From Lepisosteus oculatus (taxonomy: Eukaryota; Chordata; Actinopteri; Semionotiformes; Lepisosteidae): DNA of 64,000 bases. Position numbers and translations under genes: made by a program. The notes under the pieces are model-generated. The model made no database searches. It worked only from the letters and a program-made list of their open reading frames with translations, and was not told the origin of the DNA. Below, piece by piece: positions 22,580 through 34,875 of this stretch; the stretch's first letter is position 1; each line of letters starts with the position of its first letter. Location of the stretch: contig NC_090709.1 in assembly GCF_040954835.1 (NCBI RefSeq), forward strand, positions 39,094,276 through 39,158,275. Direction: 5' to 3'.

Positions 22580-22672
22580 AACAACAACAACAACAACAAC
22601 AACAATAATAATAATAATAATAATAACAACGACGACGACGATGACGATGATGATGATGATGATGATGATGTT
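22580..22672. repeat. Compound trinucleotide microsatellite
   Basis: Successive runs of (AAC)n, (AAT)n, (GAC)n and (GAT)n, each triplet run passing into the next by single-base change. Confidence 0.9.
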
Positions 22673-22924
22673 TATTAATTGTATGGGGGTTATTATACAT
22701 TTGATATTTTCTCTCCCTCCCTCCTTCTCTCTCTCTCTCCACCAATTCCGTTGGGTTTGTTTTTCCGAAATGTGACAAAAAGGCCGGTTGTGCGCATTTC
22801 GGACCCGGCCGGTCTCAGTCACAACCGGCACCTTCCGGCCCGGTCCGGCCATGTCCGGTCCGGTCCCGTCCCCCCCGGCGCCTCGCAGCCTCCGCAGCTG
22901 CATAGCAACAGTAACCAAGGACCC

Positions 22925-23068
22925 GGTGTCTCGGTGAAGCGAGAGAGAGAGAGGGAGAGAGAGAGAATTGAATTGAGAGAGAGGAGAGAGAGAGAGAGAA
23001 TTGTATTGAGAAAGAGAGAGAGGAAGAGAGAGAGAGAGAGAGAGAGAGGAAGAGAGAGAGAGAGAGAT
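22925..23068. repeat. GA microsatellite
   Basis: (GA)n with interspersed GGA and AATTG blocks. Confidence 0.85.
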
Positions 23069-23079
23069 GGCCTCTTTCA

Positions 23080-23621
23080 TCGCCGCCCCGCGGCTCTCCT
23101 GTCGTGCGATCTGCCCCCCGTCTCCCTGCGTGCTCGTGTCGCTCCTGGGGGGCCTGAGTGTCCTGTAATCGCCATGCTGCCGGACTGACCCCGCCGACCG
23201 GCGACACGGGAGCGAGCGGCACCGAGCGGTACCGGTACCGCCCGGCGCAGCCCCGCCGCGAACGGGTCCCTCCTCCTCCTCCTCCCGCCGGCGACACGGA
23301 ACGGACTCGATCCGCCGCCGCCGCTGTTGTTGTTGTTGTTGATCTCCGCGGTCGATGTTTCTGCGTCCAGGGAAGACAAGACACAGACAAGGCAAGACAA
23401 GACAAGAGCAGACACAGCGCGCCGTTCCCACCCGTTTTCCGGGTGTCCGTGTGCGTGTGCGTGGATCTATTGACGGGGCTCCGGCTGGACGGCCGGCGCA
23501 GCCCCGTTGAAACCCGACCACCGGACCGGACCTCTCGGAGCCCGGAACACGTCGTCTCTCCTGTTCGGGGTTTTTTGGTTTCCTCCTGCCGAGTCTCGGC
23601 CTTCCCGCGGCCGCCGGAGAG
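23080..23621 (+). promoter_or_regulatory. agpat1: agpat1 promoter and non-coding first exon
   Basis: CpG-rich block ending in GCCGCCGGAGAG followed by a strong donor GTAAGCGC (exon end near 23621). No ORF in it resembles AGPAT1, and the first coding exon starts one base before its ATG, so this is the likely 5' UTR exon. The transcription start is not determined. Confidence 0.55.
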
Positions 23622-23939
23622 GTAAGCGCAGCGGGGGGGGGCGGTCGTGACGCTCCGGTATCCCCCGGGGCCGTGTTTCCGTGCGGCTCGGGAGAGGGAC
23701 AGCTGTCCAGGACCGCGGGACAGAAACACTGGGACGCATCGCCCGTGGCTTCGCGTGGGATCGCTGACCGCCGTGGGCAGTGGGCTCGGCTTAGTCTGGA
23801 TCTGATTATAATAACCCATCCAGCTCCCAGTCCAGTCCAGTCCAGTCCAGTCCAGTCCAGTCCTGTCCAGTCCTGTCCAGTCCTGTCCTGGAGATTCTCA
23901 GCCTGCTCTGTCAGTGTCAGTGGAGTCTGATTATAACCC

Positions 23940-26751
23940 CTCTGTCTCTCCCAGGATGGAGCTGTGCTCAGTGCAGTGTGTACTATACTAACCCCCCTGT
24001 CTCTCCCAGGATGGAGCTGTGCTCAGTGCAGTGTGTACTATACTAACCCCTCTGTCTCTCCCAGGATGGAGCTGTGCTCAGTGCAGTGTGTACTATACTA
24101 ACCCCTCTGTCTCTCCCAGGATGGAGCTGTGCTCAGTGCAGTGTGTGTACTATACTAACCCCCCTGTCTCTCCCAGGATGGAGCTGTGCTCAGTGCAGTG
24201 TGTGTACTATACTGACCCCCCTGTCTCTCCCAGGATGGAGCTGTGCTCAGTGCAGTGTGTGTACTATACTGACCCCTCTGTCTCTCCCAGGATGGAGCTG
24301 TGCTCAGTGCAGTGTGTACTATACTAACCCCCCTGTCTCTCCCAGGATGGAGCTGTGCTCAGTGCAGTGTGTACTATACTGACCCCTCTGTCTCTCCCAG
24401 GATGGAGCTGTGCTCAGAGCAGTGTGTGTACTATACTAACCCCCCTGTCTCTCCCAGGATGGAGCTGTGCTCAGTGCAGTGTGTACTATACTAACCCCCC
24501 TGTCTCTCCCAGGATGGAGCTGTGCTCAGTGCAGTGTGTGTACTATACTGACCCCCCTGTCTCTCCCAGGATGGAGCTGTGCTCAGTGCAGTGTGTACTA
24601 TACTAACCCCTCTGTCTCTCCCAGGATGGAGCTGTGCTCAGTGCAGTGTGTGTACTATACTAACCCCCCTGTCTCTCCCAGGATGGAGCTGTGCTCAGAG
24701 CAGTGTGTGTACTATACTAACCCCCCTGTCTCTCCCAGGATGGAGCTGTGCTCAGTGCAGTGTGTACTATACTAACCCCCCTGTCTCTCCCAGGATGGAG
24801 CTGTGCTCAGTGCAGTGTGTACTATACTGACCCCTCTGTCTCTCCCAGGATGGAGCTGTGCTCAGTGCAGTGTGTACTATACTAACCCCCCTGTCTCTCC
24901 CAGGATGGAGCTGTGCTCAGTGCAGTGTGTACTATACTAACCCCCCTGTCTCTCCCAGGATGGAGCTGTGCTCAGTGCAGTGTGTGTACTATACTGACCC
25001 CTCTGTCTCTCCCAGGATGGAGCTGTGCTCATTGCAGTGTGTGTACTATACTGACCCCCCTGTCTCTCCCAGGATGGAGCTGTGCTCAGTGCAGTGTGTA
25101 CTATACTAACCCCTCTGTCTCTCCCAGGATGGAGCTGTGCTCAGTGCAGTGTGTACTATACTAACCCCTCTGTCTCTCCCAGGATGGAGCTGTGCTCAGT
25201 GCAGTGTGTACTATACTGACCCCCCTGTCTCTCCCAGGATGGAGCTGTGCTCAGTGCAGTGTGTGTACTATACTGACCCCCCTGTCTCTCCCAGGATGGA
25301 GCTGTGCTCAGTGCAGTGTGTACTATACTAACCCCTCTGTCTCTCCCAGGATGGAGCTGTGCTCAGTGCAGTGTGTACTATACTAACCCCTCTGTCTCTC
25401 CCAGGATGGAGCTGTGCTCAGTGCAGTGTGTACTATTCTGACCCCCCTGTCTCTCCCAGGATGGAGCTGTGCTCAGTGCAGTGTGTACTATACTAACCCC
25501 TCTGTCTCTCCCAGGATGGAGCTGTGCTCAGTGCAGTGTGTGTACTATACTAACCCCCCTGTCTCTCCCAGGATGGAGCTGTGCTCAGTGCAGTGTGTAC
25601 TATACTAACCCCTCTGTCTCTCCCAGGATGGAGCTGTGCTCAGTGCAGTGTGTGTACTATACTAACCCCTCTGTCTCTCTCCCAGGATGGAGCTGTGCTC
25701 AGTGCAGTGTGTGTACTATACTGACCCCTCTGTCTCTCCCAGGATGGAGCTGTGCTCAGTGCAGTGTGTACTATACTAACCCCTCTGTCTCTCTCCCAGG
25801 ATGGAGCTGTGCTCAGTGCAGTGTGTGTACTATACTGACCCCTCTGTCTCTCCCAGGATGGAGCTGTGCTCAGTGCAGTGTGTACTATACTAACCCCTCT
25901 GTCTCTCTCCCAGGATGGAGCTGTGCTCAGTGCAGTGTGTGTACTATACTAACCCCTCTGTCTCTCCCAGGATGGAGCTGTGCTCAGTGCAGTGTGTACT
26001 ATACTGACCCCTCTGTCTCTCCCAGGATGGAGCTGTGCTCAGTGCAGTGTGTACTATACTAACCCCTCTGTCTCTCTCCCAGGATGGAGCTGTGCTCAGT
26101 GCAGTGTGTGTACTATACTAACCCCTCTGTCTCTCCCAGGATGGAGCTGTGCTCAGTGCAGTGTGTACTATACTAACCCCCCTGTCTCTCCCAGGATGGA
26201 GCTGTGCTCAGTGCAGTGTGTACTATACTAACCCCCCTGTCTCTCCCAGGATGGAGCTGTGCTCAGTGCAGTGTGTACTATACTAACCCCTCTGTCTCTC
26301 CCAGGATGGAGCTGTGCTCAGTGCAGTGTGTACTATACTAACCCCCCTGTCTCTCCCAGGATGGAGCTGTGCTCAGTGCAGTGTGTACTATACTGACCCC
26401 TCTGTCTCTCCCAGGATGGAGCTGTGCTCAGTGCAGTGTGTGTACTATACTAACCCCTCTGTCTCTCCCAGGATGGAGCTGTGCTCAGTGCAGTGTGTAC
26501 TATACTAACCCCTCTGTCTCTCCCAGGATGGAGCTGTGCTCAGTGCAGTGTGTGTACTATACTAACCCCCCTGTCTCTCCCAGGATGGAGCTGTGCTCAG
26601 TGCAGTGTGTGTACTATACTAACCCCTCTGTCTCTCTCCCAGGATGGAGCTGTGCTCAGTGCAGTGTGTGTGCTAACCCCCCTGTCTCTCCCAGGATGGA
26701 TCTGTGCTCAGTGCAGTGTGTACTATACTAACCCCTCTGTCTCTCTCCCAG
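23940..26751 (+). repeat. 55/57-bp array of about 50 copies carrying agpat1 acceptor and start codon
   Basis: Every unit holds TACTATACTAAC (branch-point-like), CCCCTCTGTCTCTCCCAG (acceptor) and GATGGAGCTGTGCTCAGTGC, i.e. the intron end plus the start codon and first five codons (MELCS) of agpat1 exon 2. The last unit is the real splice site and start codon. 55-bp units end the frame as an 11-codon ORF; 57-bp units stay in frame with the next copy. Confidence 0.95.
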
Positions 26752-26752
26752 G

Positions 26753-29700
26753 ATGGAGCTGTGCTCGGCCCAGCTCCTGCTGGTGGCTGTGCTGGTGCTG
26801 CTGCCCCTGCTGTATGAGTGGAGCCCCTCCTTCAGGTACTACTGCAAACTGGGCTTCTTCTACGGCTGGATCCTGGCGCTGGCCGTGCTCGCAGTGCCCA
26901 TCTGCGCCGCCAGGGGGCGCCACGTGGACAACATGAAGTGAGTGACGCCGTGGGCCCGGGCCGTCTTCCTCACCCCCACCCCCCCCGCCTGTGTGGTCTT
27001 CCTCACCCCCACCCCCCCCGCCTGTGTGGTCTTCCTCACCCCCACCCCTGCCTGTCAGGTCTTCCTCATTCCCTGCTTCTGTGGTCTTCCTCATCCCCTG
27101 CCTGTGTGGTCTTCCTCATCCCCTACCTGTGTGGTCTTCCTCATTCCCTGCTTCTGTGGTCTTCCTCATCCCCCGCCTGTGTGGTCTTCCTCACCCCCAC
27201 CCCCCCCGCCTGTGTGGTCTTCCTCACCCCCACCATTACCTGTGTGGTCTTCCTCACCCCTGCCCCTCCTGCCTGTGTGGTCTTCCTCACCCCCGTCCCC
27301 CCCGCCTGTGTGGTCTTCCTCACCCCCGTCCCCCCCGCCTGTGTGGTCTTCCTCACCCCCGCCCCCCCCTACCTGTGTGGTCTTCCTCATCCCTGCCCCC
27401 CCTGCCTGTGTGGTCTTCCTCACCCCATCCCCCCCGCCTGTGTGGTCTTCCTCACCCCCTCAACCCCTGCCTGTCTGGTCTTCCTCATCCCCTGCCTGTG
27501 TGGTCTTCCTCACCCCTGCCTGTGTGGTCTTCCTCACCCCCTGCCTGTGTGGTCTTCATCCCATATCCCAGAATTCCACACCACAGTCAGGCGCACTGCC
27601 TTCTGGGTACAGGACGTCACTGCCGGGTTCGGCGCGCGCTGGCCTCCCGCTGCCAGGACGGTTCGGTTGGTTTCCAACGGTATAACGCCTGTAGATGATA
27701 CACGCTCAGCTCGCGACGCGCTACAGGCTGCTCAAGCGATCCGTGTCGCGCGATTCCTGACTCCGCAGAAGACGAGACACCCCTCTCCCCTCTCCCTCTC
27801 CCTCCCCCAGGGTCCTGCAGTTCATGCTCCTGCATCTCAAGTACTTGTACCGGATCCGCGTGGAGGTGACGGGCTGGGAGAACTTCCCACAGACTGGCTC
27901 CTACGTCGTCGTCTCCAACCACCAGAGCTCCCTGGACCTGCTGGGTCTGTACTCCTCTCTCTGTGGGAGGAGCGTCTCTGGGGTCTGTGTGAGGGTCTGT
28001 GCTCCTCTCTCTGTGTGAGGAGTGTCTCTGGGGTCTGTGTGAGGGTCTGGACTCCTCTCTCTGTGTGAGGAGTGTCTCTGGGGTCTGTGTGAGGGTCTGG
28101 ACTCCTCTCTCTGTGTGAGGAGTGCCTCTGGGGTCTGTGTGAGGGTCTGGACTCCTCTCTCTGTGTGAGGAGCGTCTCTGGGGTCTGTGTGAGGGTCTGT
28201 GCTCCTCTCTCTGTGTGAGGAGTGTCTCTGGGGTCTGTGTGAGGGTCTGGACTCCTCTCTCTGTGTGAGGAGTGTCTCTGGGGTCTGTGTGAGGGTCTGG
28301 ACTCCTCTCTCTGTGTGAGGAGTGTCTCTGGGGTCTGTGTGAGGGTCTGGACTCCTCTCTCTGTGTGAGGGGTGTCTCTGGGGTCTGTGTGAGGGTCTGG
28401 ACTCCTCTCTCTGTGTGAGGAGTGTCTCTGGGGTCTGTGTGAGGGTCTGGACTCCTCTCTCTGTGTGAGGAGTGTCTCTGGGGTCTGTACTCGTCTCCCT
28501 GTGATCTATGTGCCTGTGTTTTCTAGGGTTGATGGAAGTATTACCTCCGCGTTGCGTTCCCGTGGCGAAACGAGAGCTCCTATACGCCGGCTCAGCTGGA
28601 CTGGCCTGCTGGCTGGCCGGAGTCGTCTTCATCAATCGCCGGAAAACCGACGACGCCATCGAGGTCCTCAGCGACACAGCGAAGGGCCTGCTGAAGGAAG
28701 ACGTGAGTGACGGGCCGGCCGGTCTGGGAGAGGCGAGGAGGAGAGCCTCCCGTCCGGATCAATGGTTCACGCCCTCCGTCTCTCCGCAGGTGAGGGTGTG
28801 GATATTCCCAGAAGGAACCCGAAACCACGACGGCTCCATGCTCCCCTTCAAGAGGGGGGCCTTTCATCTGGCCGTACAGGCGCAGGTGAGCATGCTGGGA
28901 AATGTAGTTTTCTTCTGGACGAGGGTGAGGATTGTTCGCCCGGCTGTTCGAAGAATCTGACTCTGTCTTTCAGGTGCCTATTGTTCCTGTGGTGATGTCG
29001 TCCTATAAAGACTTCTATGATAAAAAGCAGAAAAAGTTTAACAAAGGTATGGTATTCAAGATCCCTCCCTCAGTGCAGTGTTAATGTCCTGGAGTGTCCA
29101 GTCAGTGTGTCTGTATGAACCCCTCTCTCTCTCAGTGCAGTGTTCATGTACTGGAGTGTCCAGTCAGTGTGTCTGTATGAACCCCTCTCTCTCTCAGTGC
29201 AGTGTTCATGTACTGGAGTGTCCAGTCAGTGTGTCTGTGTGAACCCCTCTCTCTCTCTCAGTGCAGTGTTCATGTACTGGAGTGTCCAGTCAGTGTGTGT
29301 GTATGAACCCCTCTCTCTCTCAGTGCAGTGTTCATGTACTGGAGTGTCCAGTCAGTGTGTCTGTGTGAACCCCTCTCTCTCTCTCAGTGCAGTGTTCATG
29401 TACTGGAGTGTCCAGTCAGTGTGTGTGTATGAACCCCTCTCTCTCTCAGTGCAGTGTTCATGTACTGGAGTGTCCAGTCAGTGTGTCGTATGAACCCCTC
29501 TCTCTCTCAGTGCAGTGTTCATGTACTGGAGTGTCCAGTCAGTGTGTCTGTATGAACCCCTCTCTCTCTCAGTGCAGTGTTAATGTCCTGGAGTGTCCAG
29601 TCAGTGTGTCTGTATGAACCCCTCTCTCTCTCAGTGCAGTGTTCATGTACTGGAGTGTCCAGTCAGTGTGTCTGTGTGAACCCCTCTCTCTCTCTCAGTG

Positions 29701-30426
29701 CAGTGTTCATGTACTGGAGTGTCCAGTCAGTGTGTGTGTATGAACCCCTCTCTCTCTCAGTGCAGTGTTCATGTACTGGAGTGTCCAGTCAGTGTGTCTG
29801 TGTGAACCCCTCTCTCTCTCTCAGTGCAGTGTTCATGTACTGGAGTGTCCAGTCAGTGTGTGTGTATGAACCCCTCTCTCTCTCAGTGCAGTGTTCATGT
29901 ACTGGAGTGTCCAGTCAGTGTGTCGTATGAACCCCTCTCTCTCTCAGTGCAGTGTTCATGTACTGGAGTGTCCAGTCAGTGTGTGTGTATGAACCCCTCT
30001 CTCTCTCAGTGCAGTGTTCATGTACTGGAGTGTCCAGTCAGTGTGTGTGTGTGAACCCCTCTCTCTCTCAGTGCAGTGTTCGTGTACTGGAGTGTCCAGT
30101 CAGGGTGTGTGTATGAACCCCTCTCTCTCTCAGTGCAGTGTTCATGTACTGGAGTGTCCAGTCAGTGTGTCTGTATGAACCCCTCTCTCTCTCAGTGCAT
30201 TTTTCATGTACTGGAGTGTCCAGTCAGTGTGTGTGTATTAACCCCTCTCTCTCTCTCAGGAACGTGCCATGTTGTTATCCTCCCTCCTATCCAGACATGT
30301 GGTCTGTCTGCGGACTCGGTGCCCCAGCTGACTGAAGACACTCGTGAAATCATGTTGTCTGTCTTCACCCGGATTTCCCAGGACACACAACACACACCCA
30401 CCGACACACAACACGCTACACACTGA
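26753..30426 (+). CDS. agpat1: 1-acyl-sn-glycerol-3-phosphate acyltransferase alpha
   Basis: ER membrane enzyme that acylates lysophosphatidic acid to phosphatidic acid in glycerolipid synthesis. Six coding exons (plus): 26753-26937, 27811-27944, 28527-28702, 28790-28885, 28974-29046, 30260-30426; phases agree, 276 aa (human 283). The N-terminus MELCSAQLLLVAVLVLLPLL is a membrane segment, followed by YYCKLGFFYGWILALAVLAV. Catalytic NHX4D is NHQSSLDLLG (residues about 99-108); GLMEVLPPRCVPVAKREL, the FPEGTRN substrate-binding motif and VPIVPVVMSSYKDFY follow. The tail ends QHTPTDTQHATH. Nearly every intron holds a minisatellite, and intron 1 ends in the start-codon array. Poly(A) signal at 31528. 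Confidence 0.96.
26965..27560. repeat. About 30-bp C/T-rich minisatellite in agpat1
   Basis: About 20 units of GCCTGTGTGGTCTTCCTCAC followed by C-rich spacers, in the intron after the first coding exon. Confidence 0.85.
27945..28495 (+). repeat. 52-bp minisatellite starting at the donor of agpat1 exon 27811-27944
   Basis: About 10 units. The donor itself (GG then GTCTGTACTCCTCTCTCTGT) is the first unit; later units read GGTCTGGACTCCTCTCTCTG. Shared with slc39a7 intron 2 in the same sense. Confidence 0.9.
29060..30259 (+). repeat. 62-bp minisatellite filling the last agpat1 intron
   Basis: About 19 units from shortly after the donor (29047) to the acceptor of the last exon (30259). Contains an internal duplication: the block 29080-29510 recurs near 29570-29945. 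Sense orientation. Confidence 0.92.
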
Positions 30427-30489
30427 AAGACTGAACAAGCAAACAGCACACACGGGTCAGCTGGGTGTCTGGTGCACAGACTGACACCC

Positions 30490-31083
30490 TGACCGACAAA
30501 CCCACTGCCAACACTCTGATTGGGTGACGCTCTGAGACACTGACCAATCCTCTGACACACTGACCGGCTGGCACACTGACACTCTGACACACTGACTGAC
30601 CCCCTGCCTGACTGGCCCTCTGGCACACTGACACTCTGATACAGTGACTGACCCTCTGACACAGTGACTGAACCCCTGACACACTGACTGACCCTCAGAC
30701 ACAGTGACTGACCCTCAGACACAGTGACTGGCCCTCTGGCACACTGACACTCTGACACACTGACTGACCCCCTGCCTGACTGACCCTCTGACACAGTGAC
30801 TGACCCTCTGACACACTGACTGACCCCCTGTCTGACTGGCCCTCTGGCACACTGACACTCTGACACAGTGACTGAACCCCTGACACACTGACTGACCCTC
30901 AGACACAGTGACTGACCCTCTGGCACACTGACTGACCCCCTGCCTGACTGACCCTCTGATACACTGACTGACCCCCTGCCTGACTGATCCTCTGACACAC
31001 TGACTGACCCTCTGGCACACTGACTGACCCCCTGCCTGACTGACCCTCTGGCACACTGACTGACCCCCTGCCTGACTGATCCT
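30490..31083. repeat. Short degenerate CTGAC-rich array in agpat1 3' UTR
   Basis: Units of GACACACTGACTGACCCCCT and GCCTGACTGGCCCTCTGGCA of varying length. No gene; minus-strand ORFs are composition artefacts. Confidence 0.8.
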
Positions 31084-31345
31084 CAGGGTATCGGCTTCAA
31101 CCACAGGGCTGGGCAGCCTGTTCCCCACCCCCGCCCCCCTCTGTGTAAACAAGTGATTTCTCAATACAAACCACCAGAGGGCAGTAGAGGACCCATCCAG
31201 TTAGTGTGACCGCTGGTAACTGGCTGCTCTGAAGATCTCATCGAGATGTTTCTAGAAGGAATCTGTTGTATCGTCGTCAAGAACACAGCTGGGCAGCTTG
31301 CTCCACACCCCCACCACCCTTCGCGTAAGGAATACAAATCACTGA
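31084..31345 (+). repeat. Two diverged copies of the 121-bp-type interspersed repeat
   Basis: 31084-31150 has GGGCTGGGCAGCCTGTTCCC; 31285-31335 has CAGCTGGGCAGCTTGCTCCA with CACCACCCTTCGCGTAA, an older single copy. These suggest the tandem 121-bp arrays grew from an interspersed element. Confidence 0.6.
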
Positions 31346-31527
31346 AAGTATCTGAGCTGAATTTACAGAGAAGAGGGACAGAAATCTTTCATTGCCAAAC
31401 TTCGGTCATGGTTTGTGTGTTTTGAGTAAAGCAAGTGAACCTTCTCTTGGCCCTGTAGTCAGTGTGTGTGTGTGTTCTCTTCCTCTCTGCTCACAATGGT
31501 GTCTGTGGGAGATGTGCTATCCCTTGA

Positions 31528-31533
31528 AATAAA
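31528..31533 (+). terminator. agpat1: Polyadenylation signal of agpat1
   Basis: AATAAA in CTTGAAATAAAACTTGTGTTGTG, about 1.1 kb beyond the stop codon, with a downstream GT-rich stretch. Confidence 0.7.
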
Positions 31534-31564
31534 ACTTGTGTTGTGATTGTACCTGCCTGGGCTC

Positions 31565-31789
31565 TGTCTCTCTCTCACACACACCCTGTCTCTCTCTCAC
31601 ACACACACAGACAGCCTGTCTCTCTCTCTCTCACACACACACAGACAGCCTGTCTCTCTCTCTCACACACACACAGACAGCCTGTCTCTCTCTCTCTCAC
31701 ACACACACAGACAGCCTGTCTCTCTCTCTCCTCTCTCACACACACAGACAGCCTGTCTCTCTCTCTCTCACACACACACAGACAGCCTG

Positions 31790-31825
<36 letters not shown>

Positions 31826-31865
31826 CCTGTCTCTCTCTCTCACACACACAGACAGCCTGTCTCAG
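31565..31865. repeat. Alternating CT/CA microsatellite
   Basis: Repeats of CTGTCTCTCTCTCTC and ACACACACACAGACAG between the convergent agpat1 and TRIM 3' ends. Confidence 0.9.
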
Positions 31866-31954
31866 GACAGTCCACTCTGACACAGTCCTCAGAGGAGAGC
31901 TCTTTTATTCCACACAGAGGTCACTGCAAGGCCGAGCGGAGCGGAGACTCTCGG

Positions 31955-32461
31955 GGTTCAGCAGGAGGGGGGGCTCACTCTCGGGGTTCAGCAGGAGGGG
32001 GGGCTCACTCTCGGGGTTCAGCAGGAGGGGAGGCTCACTCCCGGGGTTCAGCAGGTACAGGGGTTCACTCTCGGGGTTCAGCAGGAGGGGAGCTCACTCT
32101 CGGGGTTCAGCAGGAGGGGGGGGTTCACTCTCGGGGTTCAGCAGGAGGGGGGGGTTCACTCTCGGGGTTCAGCAGGTACAGGGGTTCACTCTCGGGGTTC
32201 AGCAGGAGGGGGGGCTCACTCTCGGGGTTCAGCAGGTACAGGGGTTCACTCTCGGGGTTCAGCAGGAGGGGGGGGGGCTCACTCTTGGGGGTTCAGCAGG
32301 AGGGGGGGCTCACTCTCGGGGTTCAGCAGGAGGGGAGGCTCACTCTCGGGGTTCAGCAGGTACAGGGGTTCACTCTCGGGGTTCAGCAGGAGGGGAGGCT
32401 CACTCTCGGGGTTCAGCAGGAGGGGAGCTCACTCTCGGGGTTCAGCAGGAGGGGGGGGGGC
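31955..32461 (-). repeat. 30-bp array copying the C-terminal end and stop codon of the TRIM gene, about 17 copies
   Basis: The gene ends CTGCTGAACCCCCGGGAGTG A (LLNPRE, stop). Directly after it, units of CTGCTGAACCCCGAGAGTGA and GCCCCCCTC repeat. So the coding end plus stop codon was amplified into the 3' UTR; one-base changes put the copies in other frames. Confidence 0.9.
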
Positions 32462-34836
32462 TCACTCCCGGGGGTTCAGCAGCCGCAGCGGCTCGGCGCG
32501 GGGGTCGGCGCTGGGGTAGAAGAAGGGGTACAGGGGCTCCCCGAAGGGCGCCCCGGCGTAGGTGAGCAGGGGCTCCATGCGGTCGGCGTCGTAGAAGGAG
32601 AGCTGCCCCCCCTCGCAGTCCAGGAAGACCCCCACGCGGCGGCAGGCCCGCCCCCCCACCGTCCAGAAGCCGCCGTCGGGCGCCAGGACCACCCAGCCGC
32701 CACGCTCGGCCCCCGCCTCGGCCACGCCCACGTCCCAGTCCGGCCGGTCGCCCACGTCCACCTCCCAGTAGTGGCGGCCGCGCGAGAAGGCCTGGCGGGC
32801 CAGCGCGCAGGGCGTGACCTCGAAGCGCTCGGCCGGCGCCGGGGGGCTGGCGGGGGGGCTGGAGGGGACCCCCCCGGGCGGCGCCGGCGGCTCGCGGGGG
32901 GCGTGGCTGTACCGGGCCGCCGTCAGGTCCGCCGTCAGCGACAGGAAGGGGTTGGCCGTGGCGGGGTCGAGGGTCAGGGGGCACGGCGCTGCGGGGGGGA
33001 GAGAGAGGTCGCAGGTCAGCAGCACACCACCGCGACAAAATAATCATCATAATAATAACCACAGGGCTGGGCAGCTTGTTCCCCACCCCCACCCCCCTCT
33101 GTGTACAGCAGAGCCTCCTGTCCTGACTGGAGGAGCTCACCCAGCTGTGTCTGGAGAGAAGCCAGGGTATCGGCTTCAACCACAGGGCTGGGCAGCTTGT
33201 TCCCCACCCCCACCCCCCTCTGTGTACAGTAGGGCCTCCTGTCCTGACTGGAGGAGCTCACCCAGCTGTGTCTGGAGAGGAGCCCCAGGGTATCGGCTTC
33301 AACAGCAGGGCTGGGCAGCCTGTTCCCCACCCCCACCCCCCTCTGTGTACAGCAGAGCCTCCTGTCCTGACTGGAGGAGCTCACCCAGCTGTGTCTGGAG
33401 AGAAGCCAGGGTATCGGCTTCAACCACAGGGCTGGGCAGCCTGTTCCCCACCCCCACCACTCTCTGTGTGAAGCCGTGCACGGAGAGGAGGCCGAGGGTC
33501 GTGCTCGTGCAGCTCTGCTCCTGTGGTGACTGCGTGCAGGTGTGTGTGTGTGTGAGTGCTGTTAACTCGTGAAGCGATTGCTCGCCCGCCCACTCGGAAA
33601 AAGACAGAGGCGGGAGAGAGACCCAGGCTCTATTCTGAGAGACACAGCAGGGCCTCGCTCAACTGTAACACACCGCGCAAAACCACAGAGACGCACACAC
33701 ACACAAACACACACCGAGAGGAGTTTCACTCTTACTATCACCTTACTGTAACAGACTGCTCTACTGTACTGGGACTGGAGCTCCTACTGTAACAGACTGG
33801 TCTACTGGACTGGGACTGGAGCTCCTATTGTAACAGACTGGTCTACTGCACTGGGACTGGAGCTCCTATTGTAACAGACTGGTCTACTGGGACTTCTGGG
33901 ACTGGAGCTCCTACTGTAACAGACTGGTCTACTGCACTGGGACTGGAGCTCCTATTGTAACAGACTGGTCTACTGCACTGGGACTGGAGCTCCTATTGTA
34001 ACAGACTGGTCTACTGTACTGGGACTGGAGCTCCTACTGTAACAGACTGGTCTACTGCACTGGGACTGGAGCTCCTACTGTAACAGACTGGTCTACTGCA
34101 CTGGGACTGGAGCTCCTATTGTAACAGACTGGTCTACTGCACTGGGACTGGAGCTCCTATTGTAACAGACTGGTCTACTGGACTGGGACTGGAGCTCCTA
34201 CTGTAACAGACTGGTCTACTGGGACTTCTGGGACTGGAGCTCCTATTGTAACAGGACTGGTCTACTGCACTGGGACTGTGTGTGTGTTGTTTATGAACTC
34301 GGTGACTGTGCAGTGTGTGTGTGTGTGTTGTTTATGAACTCGGTGACTGTGCAGTGTGTGTGTGTGTATCCTGTTTATGAGAGAAACACCTGCTGCAGCC
34401 TCTCCTCTCCTCTCGCCTGACTCGGCAGTTTCCTGCCACGCTGACTCAGAGAGGGAACCGCAGACAGGCTGCGACTGCAGCAGGGCACCTGAGGGCAGCC
34501 CCCCCGCGCCCTGCGCCCCGCCCCGCCCCCCGCGGCTCACCTGGGTCCAGCACCCGCCTCATTCTCCTCCACACGGCCCACTGCAGGGGCCCCCCGTACA
34601 GGCCCAGGTCCAGCTGCCCTCCGGCGGCCTCGGGCACGGCCAGCGGCGCCCTCAGCCTGCGACACACACGACATCATCAGGCCGCGCCGCCGGCCCGCAG
34701 AGGTGCGCTCTGGGACACGTAGTCCCGGGCCAGGGCCGCGGGCGAAGAGGGGAGGAGGGTCTCAGAATACACGTCCTCACCTCTGCGTCATCTCCTGCAG
34801 GTCCTGCTGAGACAGCGCGCAGGGAGCAGGGCAACT

Positions 34837-34875
<39 letters not shown>

